NCBI RefSeq assembly: GCF_945952365.1
Contig: NZ_CAMFHX010000008.1
Span: 35,117-99,116, forward strand
Origin: an uncultured Cetobacterium sp.
GTDB taxonomy: Bacteria; Fusobacteriota; Fusobacteriia; Fusobacteriales; Fusobacteriaceae
Length of the DNA: 64,000 nt
Direction of reading: 5' to 3'
Shown: positions 17,931 through 27,413 of the stretch, piece after piece
How the letters are laid out: each line of letters opens with the position of its first letter
Numbering within the stretch: the stretch's first letter is position 1
Notes under the pieces: model-generated
Database searches by the model: none
Told to the model about the DNA's origin: nothing
Seen by the model: the letters and a program-made list of their open reading frames with translations, nothing else
Program-made: the position numbers and the translations under genes

Positions 17931-20771
17931 TTATCTCTCTCCCTTTAGTGCTTTTTTTAAGTATTTACTTGTGTATCCTTTTCTTGATGTCGCAACTTTT
18001 TCTGGAGTTCCCGTTAAGATAACTTTTCCTCCACCATCTCCACCTTCAGGACCTATATCTATTATATAATCTGCATTTTTTATAACATCTAAGTTATGCT
18101 CAATTATAATTACAGTGTTTCCTCTTTCAACAAGTCTATTTATTACCTCTAATAACTTTCTTATATCTTCAAAATGTAATCCTGTCGTTGGCTCATCTAA
18201 AATATAGATAGTCTTTCCTTTTGATACTTTTGCCAACTCACTTGCTAACTTTATTCTTTGAGCCTCCCCTCCTGATAAAGTTGTAGCTGGTTGACCCAAT
18301 TTTATATAATCTAAACCTACATCCACTAATACTTTTAACTTTCTTTCTAATGTGGGAATATTTTGGAAAAACTCTGCTGCTTCCCCAACACTCATATCTA
18401 AAACATCAGATATATTTTTCCCTTTATAATAAACCTCTAAAGTTTCTCTGTTATATCTTTTTCCTCTACACACTTCACATTCAACATAAACATCTGGTAA
18501 GAAGTTCATCTCTATCTTTATAATTCCTGCACCTTGACAAGCTTCACACCTTCCACCTTTCACATTAAATGAAAAACGTCCCTTGCTATACCCTTTAGAC
18601 TTAGCGTCTTTCGTTTGAGAGAATATATCTCTTATATCATCAAAAACTTTTGTATATGTAGCTGGATTAGAACGTGGAGTTCTTCCTATCGGACTCTGAT
18701 CTATATCAATAACTTTTTCAAGTTTCTCTATTCCCTCTATAGAATCATATTCTAATGGATAAAGCTTACCTTTGTTCAATTTATTAAATAACACTGGATA
18801 TAAAGTTTGGTTTATCAATGTCGACTTTCCACTTCCACTTACACCTGTTACAACAGTTAAAACTCCTAAAGGAATATCCACATCTACATTTTTAAGATTG
18901 TTTCCCTTTGCACCCTTTAACTTTATAAACTCTTTTCCATCTCTTCTTGTTGAAGGAACAGCAATCCCAATCTCTCCTTTCAAAAACTTTCCAGTCATAG
19001 ATTTTTCATTATTCATAACTTCATCTGGTGTTCCAGCTGCTACAATCTCTCCGCCAAAAACTCCAGCTCCTGGTCCCATATCTAATATATAGTCAGCTTG
19101 ATACATTGTGTCCTCATCATGCTCTACAACAATCAATGTATTTCCAAGTTCTTTCAATCTATTTAGGGTAGCTAAAAGTTTATCATTATCTCTTTGATGT
19201 AATCCAATACTCGGTTCATCTAAAACATATAAAACCCCTGTAAGACCTGATCCAATCTGAGTTGCTAATCTGATTCTTTGAGATTCTCCACCCGATAATG
19301 TCTTTGTTTCCCTTGCTAAACTCAAATAATCTAATCCTACATTTATCATAAATGACAATCTCTCTTTTATCTCTTTTAAAATTTCCGCTGCAATTTGTCT
19401 CTCTTTTTCTGTTAACTCAATTGTTTCAAAAAATTTCAAAGCCTCTTTTATACTTAACTCTGTTATCTCTATTATATTTTTTTTATAAACCGTAACAGCT
19501 AAAACTTCTGGCTTTAATCTTTTACCATTACAAACTTTGCATATCTTATCAATCATAAATCTATTTTCAATCTCTTCTCTTGCGCTTTCAGAAAATGATT
19601 CTTTATATCTTCTCTCTAAATTTTTTACAATCCCTTCAAAATCTTTCTCTCCATGAAAACTAAACTCTTTTGAATCGTAATCAACTCTAAATTTCTCTCC
19701 ACCAGTTCCATAGAATATTATATCTATATCCTCTTTCGATAACTCTTTTACTGGTTTTTCCAAATCAATTTTATATTTTCTTGCCATTGACTCAAAAATT
19801 GTCCAAGTATAACCTTTTTTTGCCGAGGCTGCTCCAGGTATATATATTCCACCTTTTAAAATAGAAAGATTTTCATCTTCTATCAATCTGCTCTCATCTA
19901 TCTCTAACTTTTTTCCAATTCCTTTACACTCTGGACAAGCACCAAATGGAGCATTAAAAGAGAATAATCTAGGATTCAAATCAGGTATGCTTACATCCTC
20001 GTGATCTGGACACGAAAAATTCTCACTGTAAAGTTGCTCTCCCTCAGACCAATTGATAATAATCTTTCCCTCTGATAACTCTATCGCTTGCTCGATACTT
20101 TCAGTCAAACGTGATTTAAAATCTTTATCATCTTTATCTACGACTAATCTATCCACGACTACTTCTATATTGTGTTTTTTATTTTTATCTAAATTTATCT
20201 CCTCTTCAATATAAAGAATCTCTCCATTTACTCTAGCTCTTACAAATCCTTTTTTGACTAAATTTAAGAAGATATTTTTATGAGTACCTTTTTTATCCTT
20301 TATAACAGGACTTAAAAGCATTAATCTTTCACCATTTGAAAATTTCTCATAGATATTTTCAACAATTTCATCTACACTTTGTCTTTCTACTAATTTATTA
20401 CATACAGGACAATGAGCTTTTCCTATATGAGCAAATAGCAATCTCATATAATCATATATCTCTGTAACAGTCCCCACTGTTGATCTTGGATTTTTATTTG
20501 TTGTTTTTTGTTCAATAGAGATTGCAGGAGCTAATCCCTCTATACTGTCTACCTCTGGTTTTTTCATCTGTCCTATAAATTGTCTTGCATAAGCCGATAA
20601 ACTTTCTACATATCTTCTTTGTCCCTCTGAATAAATTGTATCAAAAGCTAATGATGACTTTCCACTTCCACTAACCCCTGTCACAACAACAAACTTATAC
20701 TTTGGTATCTCTATATCAAAATTTTTCAAATTATGTTCTCTAGCACCTTTTATAATAATCTTATCTAACAT
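17931..20771 (-). CDS. uvrA: Excinuclease ABC subunit A
   Basis: Damage-recognition ATPase of nucleotide excision repair. It has 946 residues with two ABC modules: Walker [15 protein letters not shown] near residue 33 and [14 protein letters not shown] near 640, signatures [12 protein letters not shown] and [12 protein letters not shown], and Walker [11 protein letters not shown] and [10 protein letters not shown]. Zinc-binding CxxC clusters are present ([16 protein letters not shown] with CEVCRGKR). In the first finger one position reads CPDH rather than CPxC, so His may replace Cys. The ATG at 20771 follows AAAGGAGG. It heads the uvrA-ruvA-phoH run and lies just past the radC terminator, whose T-run ends about 14 bases before the start. 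Confidence 0.97.
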   Translation of the reverse strand: MLDKIIIKGAREHNLKNFDIEIPKYKFVVVTGVSGSGKSSLAFDTIYSEGQRRYVESLSAYARQFIGQMKKPEVDSIEGLAPAISIEQKTTNKNPRSTVGTVTEIYDYMRLLFAHIGKAHCPVCNKLVERQSVDEIVENIYEKFSNGERLMLLSPVIKDKKGTHKNIFLNLVKKGFVRARVNGEILYIEEEINLDKNKKHNIEVVVDRLVVDKDDKDFKSRLTESIEQAIELSEGKIIINWSEGEQLYSENFSCPDHEDVSIPDLNPRLFSFNAPFGACPECKGIGKKLEIDESRLIEDENLSILKGGIYIPGAASAKKGYTWTIFESMARKYKIDLEKPVKELSKEDIDIIFYGTGGEKFRVDYDSKEFSFHGEKDFEGIVKNLERRYKESFSESAREEIENRFMIDKICKVCNGKRLKPEVLAVTVYKKNIIEITELSIKEALKFFETIELTEKERQIAAEILKEIKERLSFMINVGLDYLSLARETKTLSGGESQRIRLATQIGSGLTGVLYVLDEPSIGLHQRDNDKLLATLNRLKELGNTLIVVEHDEDTMYQADYILDMGPGAGVFGGEIVAAGTPDEVMNNEKSMTGKFLKGEIGIAVPSTRRDGKEFIKLKGAKGNNLKNVDVDIPLGVLTVVTGVSGSGKSTLINQTLYPVLFNKLNKGKLYPLEYDSIEGIEKLEKVIDIDQSPIGRTPRSNPATYTKVFDDIRDIFSQTKDAKSKGYSKGRFSFNVKGGRCEACQGAGIIKIEMNFLPDVYVECEVCRGKRYNRETLEVYYKGKNISDVLDMSVGEAAEFFQNIPTLERKLKVLVDVGLDYIKLGQPATTLSGGEAQRIKLASELAKVSKGKTIYILDEPTTGLHFEDIRKLLEVINRLVERGNTVIIIEHNLDVIKNADYIIDIGPEGGDGGGKVILTGTPEKVATSRKGYTSKYLKKALKGER

Positions 20772-20784
20772 TTATTCCTCCTTT

Positions 20785-20814
20785 GAAAAAACCCTCTTAA
20801 AAACTTAAGAGGGT
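20785..20814 (-). terminator. radC terminator, directly in front of uvrA
   Basis: Perfect 10-bp stem ACCCTCTTAA/TTAAGAGGGT with a 4-nt loop, then TTTTTT and TTC on the minus strand. It ends the cob-radC transcript and leaves almost no space for a uvrA promoter. Confidence 0.9.
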
Positions 20815-20819
20815 CGAAT

Positions 20820-21512
20820 TTAATAATATTCAATTAATCCATTATCATAAAAACTAAAATAGGATTCATCACTCACTATAATATGATCTAGCAATTTTAT
20901 GTCCACTTTCTCCAATAGCTCTTGCATCTCTAAAGTCAGTTCAATATCTTTTTTTGATGGTGTCAAATTTCCACTTGGATGATTATGTGCAAATATAACT
21001 CCCTTAGCTCTATTATGTATTGCTCTTTCTACAATTTTTCTCGGATATACAACACTTCGATCTATTGTTCCTTTAAATAAAATCTCATCTGCAACAATTT
21101 TATTATCACTACTCAGATATATAACTTTAAACTCTTCACTTTTAAGTGAACCGACATCATCTTTTAAATAGTTTATAAGATCAGTTTTTCCTTTTAAAGT
21201 TTTTAAATCTGCAGATTTTATATTTTTAAAGTAGTGGTTTGACATTATATCTCCAATTACCTTTAAATATAGAGCCGTTTCTCCTCCTACTCCTTCAATC
21301 TCTTTTAAATCATTAATCTCAGCTTTTATAACCATATCTATTGTTTTAAATTTTGCCAATAGATTTTTAGCTATTCCTTTACAATCTTTCAATTTAATCG
21401 AATATGTCAAAATTAGCTCAAGTATCTCATAGTCTTCTAGTCCTTTATATCCAACTCTCAAATACTTTTCTCGTAATCTCTTTCGGTGTCCTTGCATCTG
21501 TTCTTTTTCCAA
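20820..21512 (-). CDS. radC: RadC family protein (JAB/MPN domain)
   Basis: A 230-residue protein with an N-terminal helix-hairpin-helix-like UPF0758 domain (about 10-100) and a C-terminal JAMM metalloprotease-like domain. The metal-binding motif is intact: HNHPSGNLTPSKKD near residues 175-190, with the upstream Glu in the DEILFKG strand. Despite the name, the role of RadC proteins is unclear. The frame can extend to a GTG at 21521, but the TTG at 21512 sits at better distance from AAGGGGTGG, so I use it. It is the last gene after cobT, 13-22 bases downstream, an unusual partner for cobalamin genes. Confidence 0.9.
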   Translation of the reverse strand: MEKEQMQGHRKRLREKYLRVGYKGLEDYEILELILTYSIKLKDCKGIAKNLLAKFKTIDMVIKAEINDLKEIEGVGGETALYLKVIGDIMSNHYFKNIKSADLKTLKGKTDLINYLKDDVGSLKSEEFKVIYLSSDNKIVADEILFKGTIDRSVVYPRKIVERAIHNRAKGVIFAHNHPSGNLTPSKKDIELTLEMQELLEKVDIKLLDHIIVSDESYFSFYDNGLIEYY

Positions 21513-21533
21513 GATAACCACCCCTTATTGAAA

Positions 21534-22583
21534 TTATTGAAATAGATTATAAACCTCATCTTTTGTCTTCATTACTTTTGGAATATTCATTGCTGCTTTT
21601 AAAATTGGGTACGCCAAAACTGCTCCTGTTCCTTCTCCTAAACGCATCTGCATATCTAAAAATGGTTTTAACTCTAAAGCGTTCATAACAACTTTCATAC
21701 CTGGTTCTTCACTCATATGTGTTGCTATTATATAACCTTTTACTTTTGGTTCGATTCGGGTAGCTACTAAAGCTGCAACTGCTGATATGAACCCATCTAT
21801 TAGCATTGGCTTTTTCTCTAATGCTGCTCCTAAATATAATCCCACCATACAAGCTATATCTAATCCACCAACACATCTTAAAACTTCTAAAGGCTCTTTA
21901 TTAAATAAATCATATTTTTCTACTGAATTTTTTATTACGGTTTTTTTTCTTTTTAATCCTTCATCAGAAAGTCCAGCTCCACATCCCACTACTTTTTCAA
22001 TACTCTCTTTTGTTAAAGCATATAAAATTGCAGAGCTTGTTGTAGTATTAGCAATTCCCATCTCACCATTCGAGAAGAAGTCATACTCTTTTTTATCTTT
22101 TATCATCTCTATACCAACTTCAATTGCACAAATAACCTCATCTAAACTCATAGCTGGCTCTTGAGTAAAGTTCTTTGTTCCATAAGCTACTTTCTTTAAA
22201 TATAGATTTCCATACTCTCTTGGAATATCACCTTTTATTCCTACATCAATAAGATTCAAAGAGATATTTAAGCTTTCACATAAAATACCTATCGCTGCAA
22301 ATGAACTTAACATTGCCTCAGAAACAATTCTTGTATATTCTAAGGGGCACGATGAAACCCCCTCTTCTATCACACCATTATCAGCAGAAGCTATAAAATG
22401 ACATCCTTTTTCTAAAGTGTTCAAAGGCTTGCTCGTCATACCAGCTACTTTAATTGCTAACTCTTCCAAAATACCTAAACTTTTTTGTGGCTTCATTCTA
22501 GTATCTAAAATATCTTGGCACTCCTTCATCGCTTCTAGATTCGAACCTTTAATCTCTTTCTGAACTTTTATTAATCTTTCCAA
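21534..22583 (-). CDS. cobT: Nicotinate-nucleotide:dimethylbenzimidazole phosphoribosyltransferase CobT
   Basis: Makes alpha-ribazole 5'-phosphate from the lower-ligand base and NaMN, for the nucleotide loop of cobalamin. The 349 residues match family length. Visible motifs include KPQKSLGILEELA near 32-44, ADNGVIEEGVSS near 68-79, NGEMGIANTTTSSA near 172-185, and RLGEGTGAVLA near the C-terminus, with the catalytic Glu in LGEG. The start is a TTG at 22583 behind GGGGGA; only one base separates it from the cobC stop, so translation is probably coupled. It is part of the cobU-cobS-cobC-cobT-radC run. Confidence 0.93.
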   Translation of the reverse strand: MERLIKVQKEIKGSNLEAMKECQDILDTRMKPQKSLGILEELAIKVAGMTSKPLNTLEKGCHFIASADNGVIEEGVSSCPLEYTRIVSEAMLSSFAAIGILCESLNISLNLIDVGIKGDIPREYGNLYLKKVAYGTKNFTQEPAMSLDEVICAIEVGIEMIKDKKEYDFFSNGEMGIANTTTSSAILYALTKESIEKVVGCGAGLSDEGLKRKKTVIKNSVEKYDLFNKEPLEVLRCVGGLDIACMVGLYLGAALEKKPMLIDGFISAVAALVATRIEPKVKGYIIATHMSEEPGMKVVMNALELKPFLDMQMRLGEGTGAVLAYPILKAAMNIPKVMKTKDEVYNLFQ

Positions 22584-22584
22584 C

Positions 22585-23172
22585 TTATCCCCCTATGTTC
22601 AACCCTTTTAATATTGGATATCCATCTGAAAATTCAATTATAACCACTCCGGCATTTTTAACACTAAATTTCCAATAAGCATCCAATCCATTTGAAAAAT
22701 AATAGCTTAAAATAGTATTTATAATACCCCAATGAGTAACTAAAACTGTATTTTCTTCTAAATTAACTTTTTTGTTTATAAAACCTATTGCCCTCTTTTG
22801 AAGTTCTAAAACACTTTCCCCAGTTATATAGTTATAACTTTCCCAATCCTTTTGACTTTTCTCTAACTCTGTTGGATATTTTTCCAATAACTCTTCATAA
22901 GTATGTCCTTCGAAAATTCCAAAGTTTAACTCTCTTAACTCTTCGTCTATCTGTAAATCTAGCTCTTTTATATTAACTATTTCTGCTGTATCTAAAGCTC
23001 TTTTTAAATCACTACAATAAATTTTATGATAATCAAACTCTTTTAAAATCTCTCTCGTCTTTTGAGCTTGATCTCTTCCTTTTTCTGTAAGAGCAGGATT
23101 TAAAATACCGTAATAAACTCCTTTTACATTCAGTTCAGATTCTCCATGTCTAATTAAAATAATCTTTCCCAT
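22585..23172 (-). CDS. cobC: Histidine phosphatase, probable alpha-ribazole phosphatase CobC
   Basis: A phosphoglycerate-mutase-like phosphatase of 195 residues. The phosphohistidine motif LIRHGESELNVKG is at residues 5-17, the acidic Glu region is RELNFGIFEGHTYEEL near 82-97, and the second catalytic His is in LVTHWGIINTIL near 145. On sequence alone it could be any small phosphatase of this family; its position between cobS and cobT makes removal of the 5'-phosphate from alpha-ribazole phosphate or cobalamin phosphate the natural role. Start ATG behind AGGAG. Confidence 0.85.
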   Translation of the reverse strand: MGKIILIRHGESELNVKGVYYGILNPALTEKGRDQAQKTREILKEFDYHKIYCSDLKRALDTAEIVNIKELDLQIDEELRELNFGIFEGHTYEELLEKYPTELEKSQKDWESYNYITGESVLELQKRAIGFINKKVNLEENTVLVTHWGIINTILSYYFSNGLDAYWKFSVKNAGVVIIEFSDGYPILKGLNIGG

Positions 23173-23186
23173 AGATATCTCCTAGA

Positions 23187-23951
23187 CTATAAAAAGATAT
23201 ATATTAAAACTAATGATAATACAGATGATAACTCAAGTAAAGCTCCTAATGTATCCCCTGTTATTCCACCTATTTTTTTTGTCATTAACTTTCCAAATAA
23301 GAATCCACTGATACTTAAAATATTTAAAACTAAAAATAGATTTAAATATGGTAATCCAAAATACCCTGAAACACCGTATAAGATAGCAGCAACTGTTCCA
23401 TAAGCTATACCTGCGCCTAATTTATCTGTATTCTCCACAAATGTTTTTCCCATACCTGTTGGTCTAGCATATGGTTCAAATGCACAGTTTATAACTCCAC
23501 TTATTCTAGATAAAACTGGAACTATCAACATGATAACACCCTGACTTACTCCAAATAATTCTGAAGCTTCTACCAAGAAAGCTATTTTAAAAATAAAATA
23601 AAGAACTAATACTAAAACTCCATTTGTTCCAACTCTTGAATCTTTCATTATTTCTAACATTTTTTGCTTACTTCTATAGCTAAATATTCCATCAAACGTA
23701 TCTGCTAATCCATCTAAGTGTAACCCACCAGTTATAATCACATCTAATGTTACTAGTAGTATCCCCATTAAAACAGGTGATGGAATAACCGTTTCTAATA
23801 AACCTGCAACAATAAAGTTTATAACTCCAATAATTAATCCAACGATTGGAAACCACTTCATTGAATTTCCTAAGGCTTTTGAATCAAATTTATTTCCTCC
23901 TGGAAATGGTAATCTTGTCATAAATTTAAAAAGTAAAGCTAACCCGTTCAT
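23187..23951 (-). CDS. cobS: Adenosylcobinamide-GDP ribazoletransferase (cobalamin synthase)
   Basis: Integral membrane enzyme that joins adenosylcobinamide-GDP and alpha-ribazole (phosphate), the last assembly step of cobalamin. The 254-residue protein starts NGLALLFKFMTRLPFPG, the standard CobS opening, has the GGLHLDGLADTFDG motif near 77-90, MKDSRVGTNG near 100-115 and several membrane helices, ending with TGDTLGALLELS. The frame extends to a TTG at 23963, but GGAGGAAAAA places the start at ATG 23951. Its start is 15 bases from the cobU stop. Confidence 0.95.
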   Translation of the reverse strand: MNGLALLFKFMTRLPFPGGNKFDSKALGNSMKWFPIVGLIIGVINFIVAGLLETVIPSPVLMGILLVTLDVIITGGLHLDGLADTFDGIFSYRSKQKMLEIMKDSRVGTNGVLVLVLYFIFKIAFLVEASELFGVSQGVIMLIVPVLSRISGVINCAFEPYARPTGMGKTFVENTDKLGAGIAYGTVAAILYGVSGYFGLPYLNLFLVLNILSISGFLFGKLMTKKIGGITGDTLGALLELSSVLSLVLIYIFL

Positions 23952-23965
23952 TTTTTCCTCCAACT

Positions 23966-24526
23966 CTATTTTAATTTTAACTCTAAACCTGAAACTACAA
24001 GATAAGCTTCATCACTCTCTTTTGCAACTAACTGATTCATTCTTCCTCCGATATCTCTAAAATATCTTCCCAACGCATATGGAGGAACTAGTCCCATTCC
24101 AACTTCATTTGAAACTACAATCATATCTAAAGAACTATCTTTTATAAAATCTATTAAATCTTGTACCTCATTTTTTATCTCACTCTCAATATCTCTTAAA
24201 CTCTCTTGAGTAATCTTGTCCCAATCTACATCTCTATCCATAATCATATTATTAGTAACCATATTAGTTAAACAATCTAATAAAATAATTTTATTTAAAT
24301 TTTTATACTCTGACAATATATTACTAATATTTTTATATCCCTCTATCGTTATCCAATCTTCACCTCTTTGAATTTTATGAAGACGAACTCTCTCTTTCAT
24401 CTCCTCATCAAAAGAGATTGCTGTTGCTATATAGATTTTTTCTTTTTCACTTTCAAAAACTTTTTTTTCTGCAAAAGAACTTTTTCCACTTCTAGCTCCA
24501 CCAGTTATATATATTATTTTCCCCAC
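23966..24526 (-). CDS. cobU: Adenosylcobinamide kinase / guanylyltransferase
   Basis: Phosphorylates adenosylcobinamide and then activates it with GTP, giving adenosylcobinamide-GDP for CobS. The 186 residues carry the CobU P-loop GGARSGKSSFAE near 8-19, a RVRLHKIQRGEDW stretch with the guanylylated His near 50, LLDCLTNMVTN near 80, VSNEVGMGLVPP near 138 and the GRYFRDIGGRMNQ motif. The start is a GTG at 24526 behind AAGGGTG. First gene of the cob run, with a promoter that leaves a leader of only about 23 bases, so no riboswitch fits in front of it. Confidence 0.94.
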   Translation of the reverse strand: MGKIIYITGGARSGKSSFAEKKVFESEKEKIYIATAISFDEEMKERVRLHKIQRGEDWITIEGYKNISNILSEYKNLNKIILLDCLTNMVTNNMIMDRDVDWDKITQESLRDIESEIKNEVQDLIDFIKDSSLDMIVVSNEVGMGLVPPYALGRYFRDIGGRMNQLVAKESDEAYLVVSGLELKLK

Positions 24527-24546
24527 TTATATCACCCTTGTCTTAT

Positions 24547-24584
24547 GATACTTTAATAGTATCACAATATAATCAAAACTTCAA
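24547..24584 (-). promoter_or_regulatory. cobU operon promoter with palindrome over the -10
   Basis: Minus-strand -35 TTGAAG (24579-24584) and -10 TACTAT (24556-24561), 17-base spacing. The -10 lies inside GATACT-N5-AGTATC (24547-24563), a 6-bp-arm palindrome that could be a repressor site. A cobalamin riboswitch (about 200 nt) cannot fit. Confidence 0.5.
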
Positions 24585-24594
24585 TAAACGAAAA

Positions 24595-24621
24595 AGAGTG
24601 CTTGAATTCTTCAAGCACTCT
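24595..24621 (-). terminator. Rubrerythrin gene terminator
   Basis: 12-bp perfect stem AGAGTGCTTGAA/TTCAAGCACTCT with a TTC loop, then a T-run on the minus strand. Confidence 0.92.
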
Positions 24622-24633
24622 ACTTTTTATCTA

Positions 24634-25182
24634 TTATTTTTGGAAATGTCTCTCTAATAATCCTAAGAAAGCTCTTCCATGTCTAGCTTCATCTTTAGCC
24701 ATTTCATGAACTGTATCGTGAATAGCGTCGAATCCTAATTGCTTTGCTCTTTTAGCGATATCGAACTTTCCTGAAGTCGCTCCGTACTCAGCTTCTACTC
24801 TTCTTTTTAAGTTCTCTTCTGTTGAAGCTGTTACAACTTCTCCTAATAACTCAGCGAATCTTGCAGCATGTCCTGCTTCTTCGAAAGCGATTCTTGTGTA
24901 AGCTTCTGCTACTTCTGGGTATCCTTCTCTATCTGCAACTCTAGCCATTGCTAAGTACATTCCAACTTCCATACACTCACCGTTGAAGTTAGCTCTTAAT
25001 CCTTCAATGATCTCTTCATCTCCGCAAGCTAATCCCTCTCCTACTACGTGCTCAGTAGCCCAAACTCTTGCTCCTGACTCATCGAATGGAACACACTTAT
25101 CTAATCCTACTTTACATAAAGGGCAAGTCCCTAAAGCCTCTTCAAATACTTCTCCACATACTGTACATTTTACTTTTGCCAT
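24634..25182 (-). CDS. Reverse rubrerythrin (N-terminal rubredoxin domain)
   Basis: Peroxide-reducing non-haem iron protein of anaerobes. The order of domains is reversed relative to classical rubrerythrin. A rubredoxin-like Fe site (Cys6, Cys9, Cys20, Cys23 in VKCTVCGE and TCPLC) comes first, then the four-helix diiron domain with the carboxylate/His ligands in [29 protein letters not shown] and [14 protein letters not shown]. The 182-residue length fits the reverse type known from clostridia. ATG follows GAGGA. Monocistronic with a good promoter and an operator-like palindrome in the leader. Its codons are richer in C than those of its neighbours, consistent with high expression. Confidence 0.93.
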   Translation of the reverse strand: MAKVKCTVCGEVFEEALGTCPLCKVGLDKCVPFDESGARVWATEHVVGEGLACGDEEIIEGLRANFNGECMEVGMYLAMARVADREGYPEVAEAYTRIAFEEAGHAARFAELLGEVVTASTEENLKRRVEAEYGATSGKFDIAKRAKQLGFDAIHDTVHEMAKDEARHGRAFLGLLERHFQK

Positions 25183-25249
25183 TTTTTAATCCTCCTCAAT
25201 TTTTATTTATCTCTATCATTTATTTTTTAATTTTGTTTTAATTCCTTTT

Positions 25250-25309
25250 TTGTAATTGTTACAATTTTGTTTACAAAGATAATATACACCTTTTTCAAAA
25301 ATATGTCAA
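25250..25309 (-). promoter_or_regulatory. Rubrerythrin promoter and TTGTAA-N3-TTACAA operator candidate
   Basis: Minus-strand -35 TTGACA (25304-25309) and -10 TATATT (25281-25286), 17-base spacing. Downstream of the expected start lies the perfect palindrome TTGTAA-TTG-TTACAA (25250-25264), with a further TTTGTAAAC half-site between it and the -10. The position suits a repressor. Peroxide (PerR-like) or redox (Rex-like) control is plausible, but the sequence is not an exact match to either consensus. Confidence 0.55.
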
Positions 25310-25444
25310 TTCTTTTTTTACTTTTTTTGTATAATAAAAAAGAAAAAGAAAATTTATCCGTAGATAGATAAAGGACTTTTATAATCACTACATATTATTT
25401 AAAACTTTAATTTTAAAAATAACTCACAAATAAAGGAGGAATAT

Positions 25445-26944
25445 ATGCTAGTTCGAGTTTTAAGTTCGAGTTATCTTGGAATTGAGCCTTTTTTAGTAGA
25501 GGTTGAAGTTGATGTCACCAACGGATTACCAATTTTTAATATTGTTGGTTTAGGTGACGCCACAATATCAGAAAGTAGAGATCGTATTCGATCTGGAATT
25601 AAAAATATGGGCTATCTTTTAGAACCTCGAAGAATTGTTGTTAATTTAACTCCTGCTAATATTCGTAAAAGAGGTTCTCACTTTGATTTACCGATAGCTA
25701 TAGGTATTATGGTTGGAATGAAGTTTATCTCTGATTATAGTGGCGTTTTGAAAGACTATTTACTGATGGGAGAGCTCTCTTTGACTGGTGAAGTTCGAAG
25801 AGCTGATGGAATTATTAGTGGTGTTTTACTAGCTAAAAGTAAAGGTTTTAAAGGAGTTATTATTCCAGAAGAAAATTTAGAAGAAGCATCTATAATAAAA
25901 GATATCGAAATTATTCCTGTTAAAAATCTAAGAGATGTTGTTAAATTTATTGAAGAGGGAGTTATTAGAAGTAAGCGTATTACAAATTCTACTAATCTTT
26001 CAGAAAATCTACTTGATATGTGGGATGTAAAAGGGCAAATTAGAGCTAAAAGAGCTCTTGAGATTGTTGCCGCGGGTGGACATAATATTATTATGATTGG
26101 AGCTCCAGGAAGTGGAAAATCTATGCTTGCAAAAAGATTAACTACTATTTTACCCTCTATGTCTGAGAAAGAGATTATTGAAACAACTAAAATCTATAGT
26201 ATTGCTGGTGAACTTAGTGAGAGAGTCCCTATTATTACAAACCGTCCATTCCGTGATCCACACCATACTTCAACAGCAAGCTCTATTATAGGTGGTGGAC
26301 GAACACCAAAGCCAGGTGAAATTAGTCTTGCTAATAATGGAGTTCTTTTCTTAGATGAGTTCACAGAGTTTGATCGAATTGTTATAGAAAGTTTAAGAGA
26401 ACCTCTTGAAGAAAAACGTATCTCTATAACTAGAAGTTTAGGTAAAATGGAGTTTCCAGCTAAAATTATATTCATAGCAGCCTGTAATCCATGTTTCTGC
26501 GGAATGGGATTTGACGAGGAACTATGTACTTGCACTCCTTACGATTTAAGAAGATACTCTAAAAAATTATCTGGTCCTATTATAGATAGAATTGATTTAT
26601 ATGTTGAAATTTATCGATTGAATGATACAGAGATTTTAGATGAAGAGAGAGGTGATTCTTCAAAATTGATTAAAGAGCGTGTTATCAAAGCCCGAGAGAT
26701 ACAGAATCTAAGATTTTTAGGAAATAAATTAAATCGTGATATGGATAACAGTGAAGTCGAAAAATTCTGCTCTTTAGACTCTGAATGTGAAAATATAATT
26801 AGAACTGCTATTAGAACTTTAAATCTATCTATGCGAACTTACCATAAAATACTAAAAGTTGCTAGAACTATCGCCGATTTAGATAATGCTATTAATATAG
26901 AAAAAAATCATTTATTAGAAGCTATCAATTTTAGAAAAAACTAA
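25445..26944 (+). CDS. comM: YifB/ComM-family Mg-chelatase-like ATPase
   Basis: AAA+ protein related to ComM, a hexameric helicase that promotes branch migration when transformed DNA is integrated. The 499 residues have the N-terminal Lon-protease-like fold typical of YifB (VEVDVTNGLPIFNIVGLGD near 20-38). The Mg-chelatase AAA+ domain follows, with Walker A GAPGSGKSMLAKRL near 219-232, the PFRDPHHTST motif, Walker B GVLFLDEFTEFDR near 300, and a Cys-rich AACNPCFCGMG insertion. C-terminal RTYHKILKVARTIADLD is a family signature. ATG follows AAAGGAGGA. A leader of about 100 bases with a small TTTATC/GATAAA hairpin precedes it. The window also has a short ComEC, so natural transformation is possible but unproven. 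Confidence 0.93.
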   Translation: MLVRVLSSSYLGIEPFLVEVEVDVTNGLPIFNIVGLGDATISESRDRIRSGIKNMGYLLEPRRIVVNLTPANIRKRGSHFDLPIAIGIMVGMKFISDYSGVLKDYLLMGELSLTGEVRRADGIISGVLLAKSKGFKGVIIPEENLEEASIIKDIEIIPVKNLRDVVKFIEEGVIRSKRITNSTNLSENLLDMWDVKGQIRAKRALEIVAAGGHNIIMIGAPGSGKSMLAKRLTTILPSMSEKEIIETTKIYSIAGELSERVPIITNRPFRDPHHTSTASSIIGGGRTPKPGEISLANNGVLFLDEFTEFDRIVIESLREPLEEKRISITRSLGKMEFPAKIIFIAACNPCFCGMGFDEELCTCTPYDLRRYSKKLSGPIIDRIDLYVEIYRLNDTEILDEERGDSSKLIKERVIKAREIQNLRFLGNKLNRDMDNSEVEKFCSLDSECENIIRTAIRTLNLSMRTYHKILKVARTIADLDNAINIEKNHLLEAINFRKN

Positions 26945-26947
26945 TAA

Positions 26948-26987
26948 AAAAGAGATGCTGTTTGAATCAAACATTGGCATCTCTTTT
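26948..26987. terminator. Bidirectional terminator between comM and nusB
   Basis: 11-bp outer stem AAAAGAGATGC/GCATCTCTTTT enclosing a second palindrome TGTTTGA/TCAAACA with a 3-base bulge. T-runs on both strands let it serve both convergent genes. Confidence 0.85.
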
Positions 26988-26992
26988 CTTTA

Positions 26993-27400
26993 TTAGTTAT
27001 TTTTTTCTGCAACTATTTTTGCTAAAACTCCATTGATGAACTCATGAGATTTTTCATCTCCATATTTTTTAGCTAATTCTACAACTTCGTTTACAACAAT
27101 CTCTGCTGGAACATCCTCAAATAAAACTTCATATGTAGATATTTTTAATAATGCTTTCTCTACATTTCCAATTCTTTCTAAGCTCCATCCTGTGATGTTA
27201 TTTTTTAAAGTCTCTACAACTTTCTCATCGTTTAATGCCATACCTTTTGAGTATTTTACAATAAACTCCTTCTCATTTGTATTTAAATTAGTCTCATCTC
27301 TTAGCATGTAATTCTCTAAAGTTTCGTCTATTTTAACTTCTGTTAACTCCGATTCAAAAACTATTTTAAATAACTCTTCTCTTGCTACTCTTCTACTCAT
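26993..27400 (-). CDS. nusB: Transcription antitermination factor NusB
   Basis: RNA-binding helical protein that, with NusE (S10), assembles on boxA for rRNA antitermination. 135 residues, starting SRRVAREELFKIVFESEL and with the conserved C-terminal GDEKSHEFINGVLAKIV. Length and these two signatures are typical. ATG follows AAAGGAAA. It is last in the asp23-amaP-DUF2273-nusB run; nusB near asp23 and acc genes is also a Firmicutes-like arrangement. Confidence 0.94.
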   Translation of the reverse strand: MSRRVAREELFKIVFESELTEVKIDETLENYMLRDETNLNTNEKEFIVKYSKGMALNDEKVVETLKNNITGWSLERIGNVEKALLKISTYEVLFEDVPAEIVVNEVVELAKKYGDEKSHEFINGVLAKIVAEKNN

Positions 27401-27413
27401 TACTGTTTCCTTT

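Noticed and set aside
24527..24633. Cobalamin riboswitch in front of cobU
   Set aside because: The promoter leaves a leader of only about 23 bases and the gap contains the terminator of the neighbouring gene.
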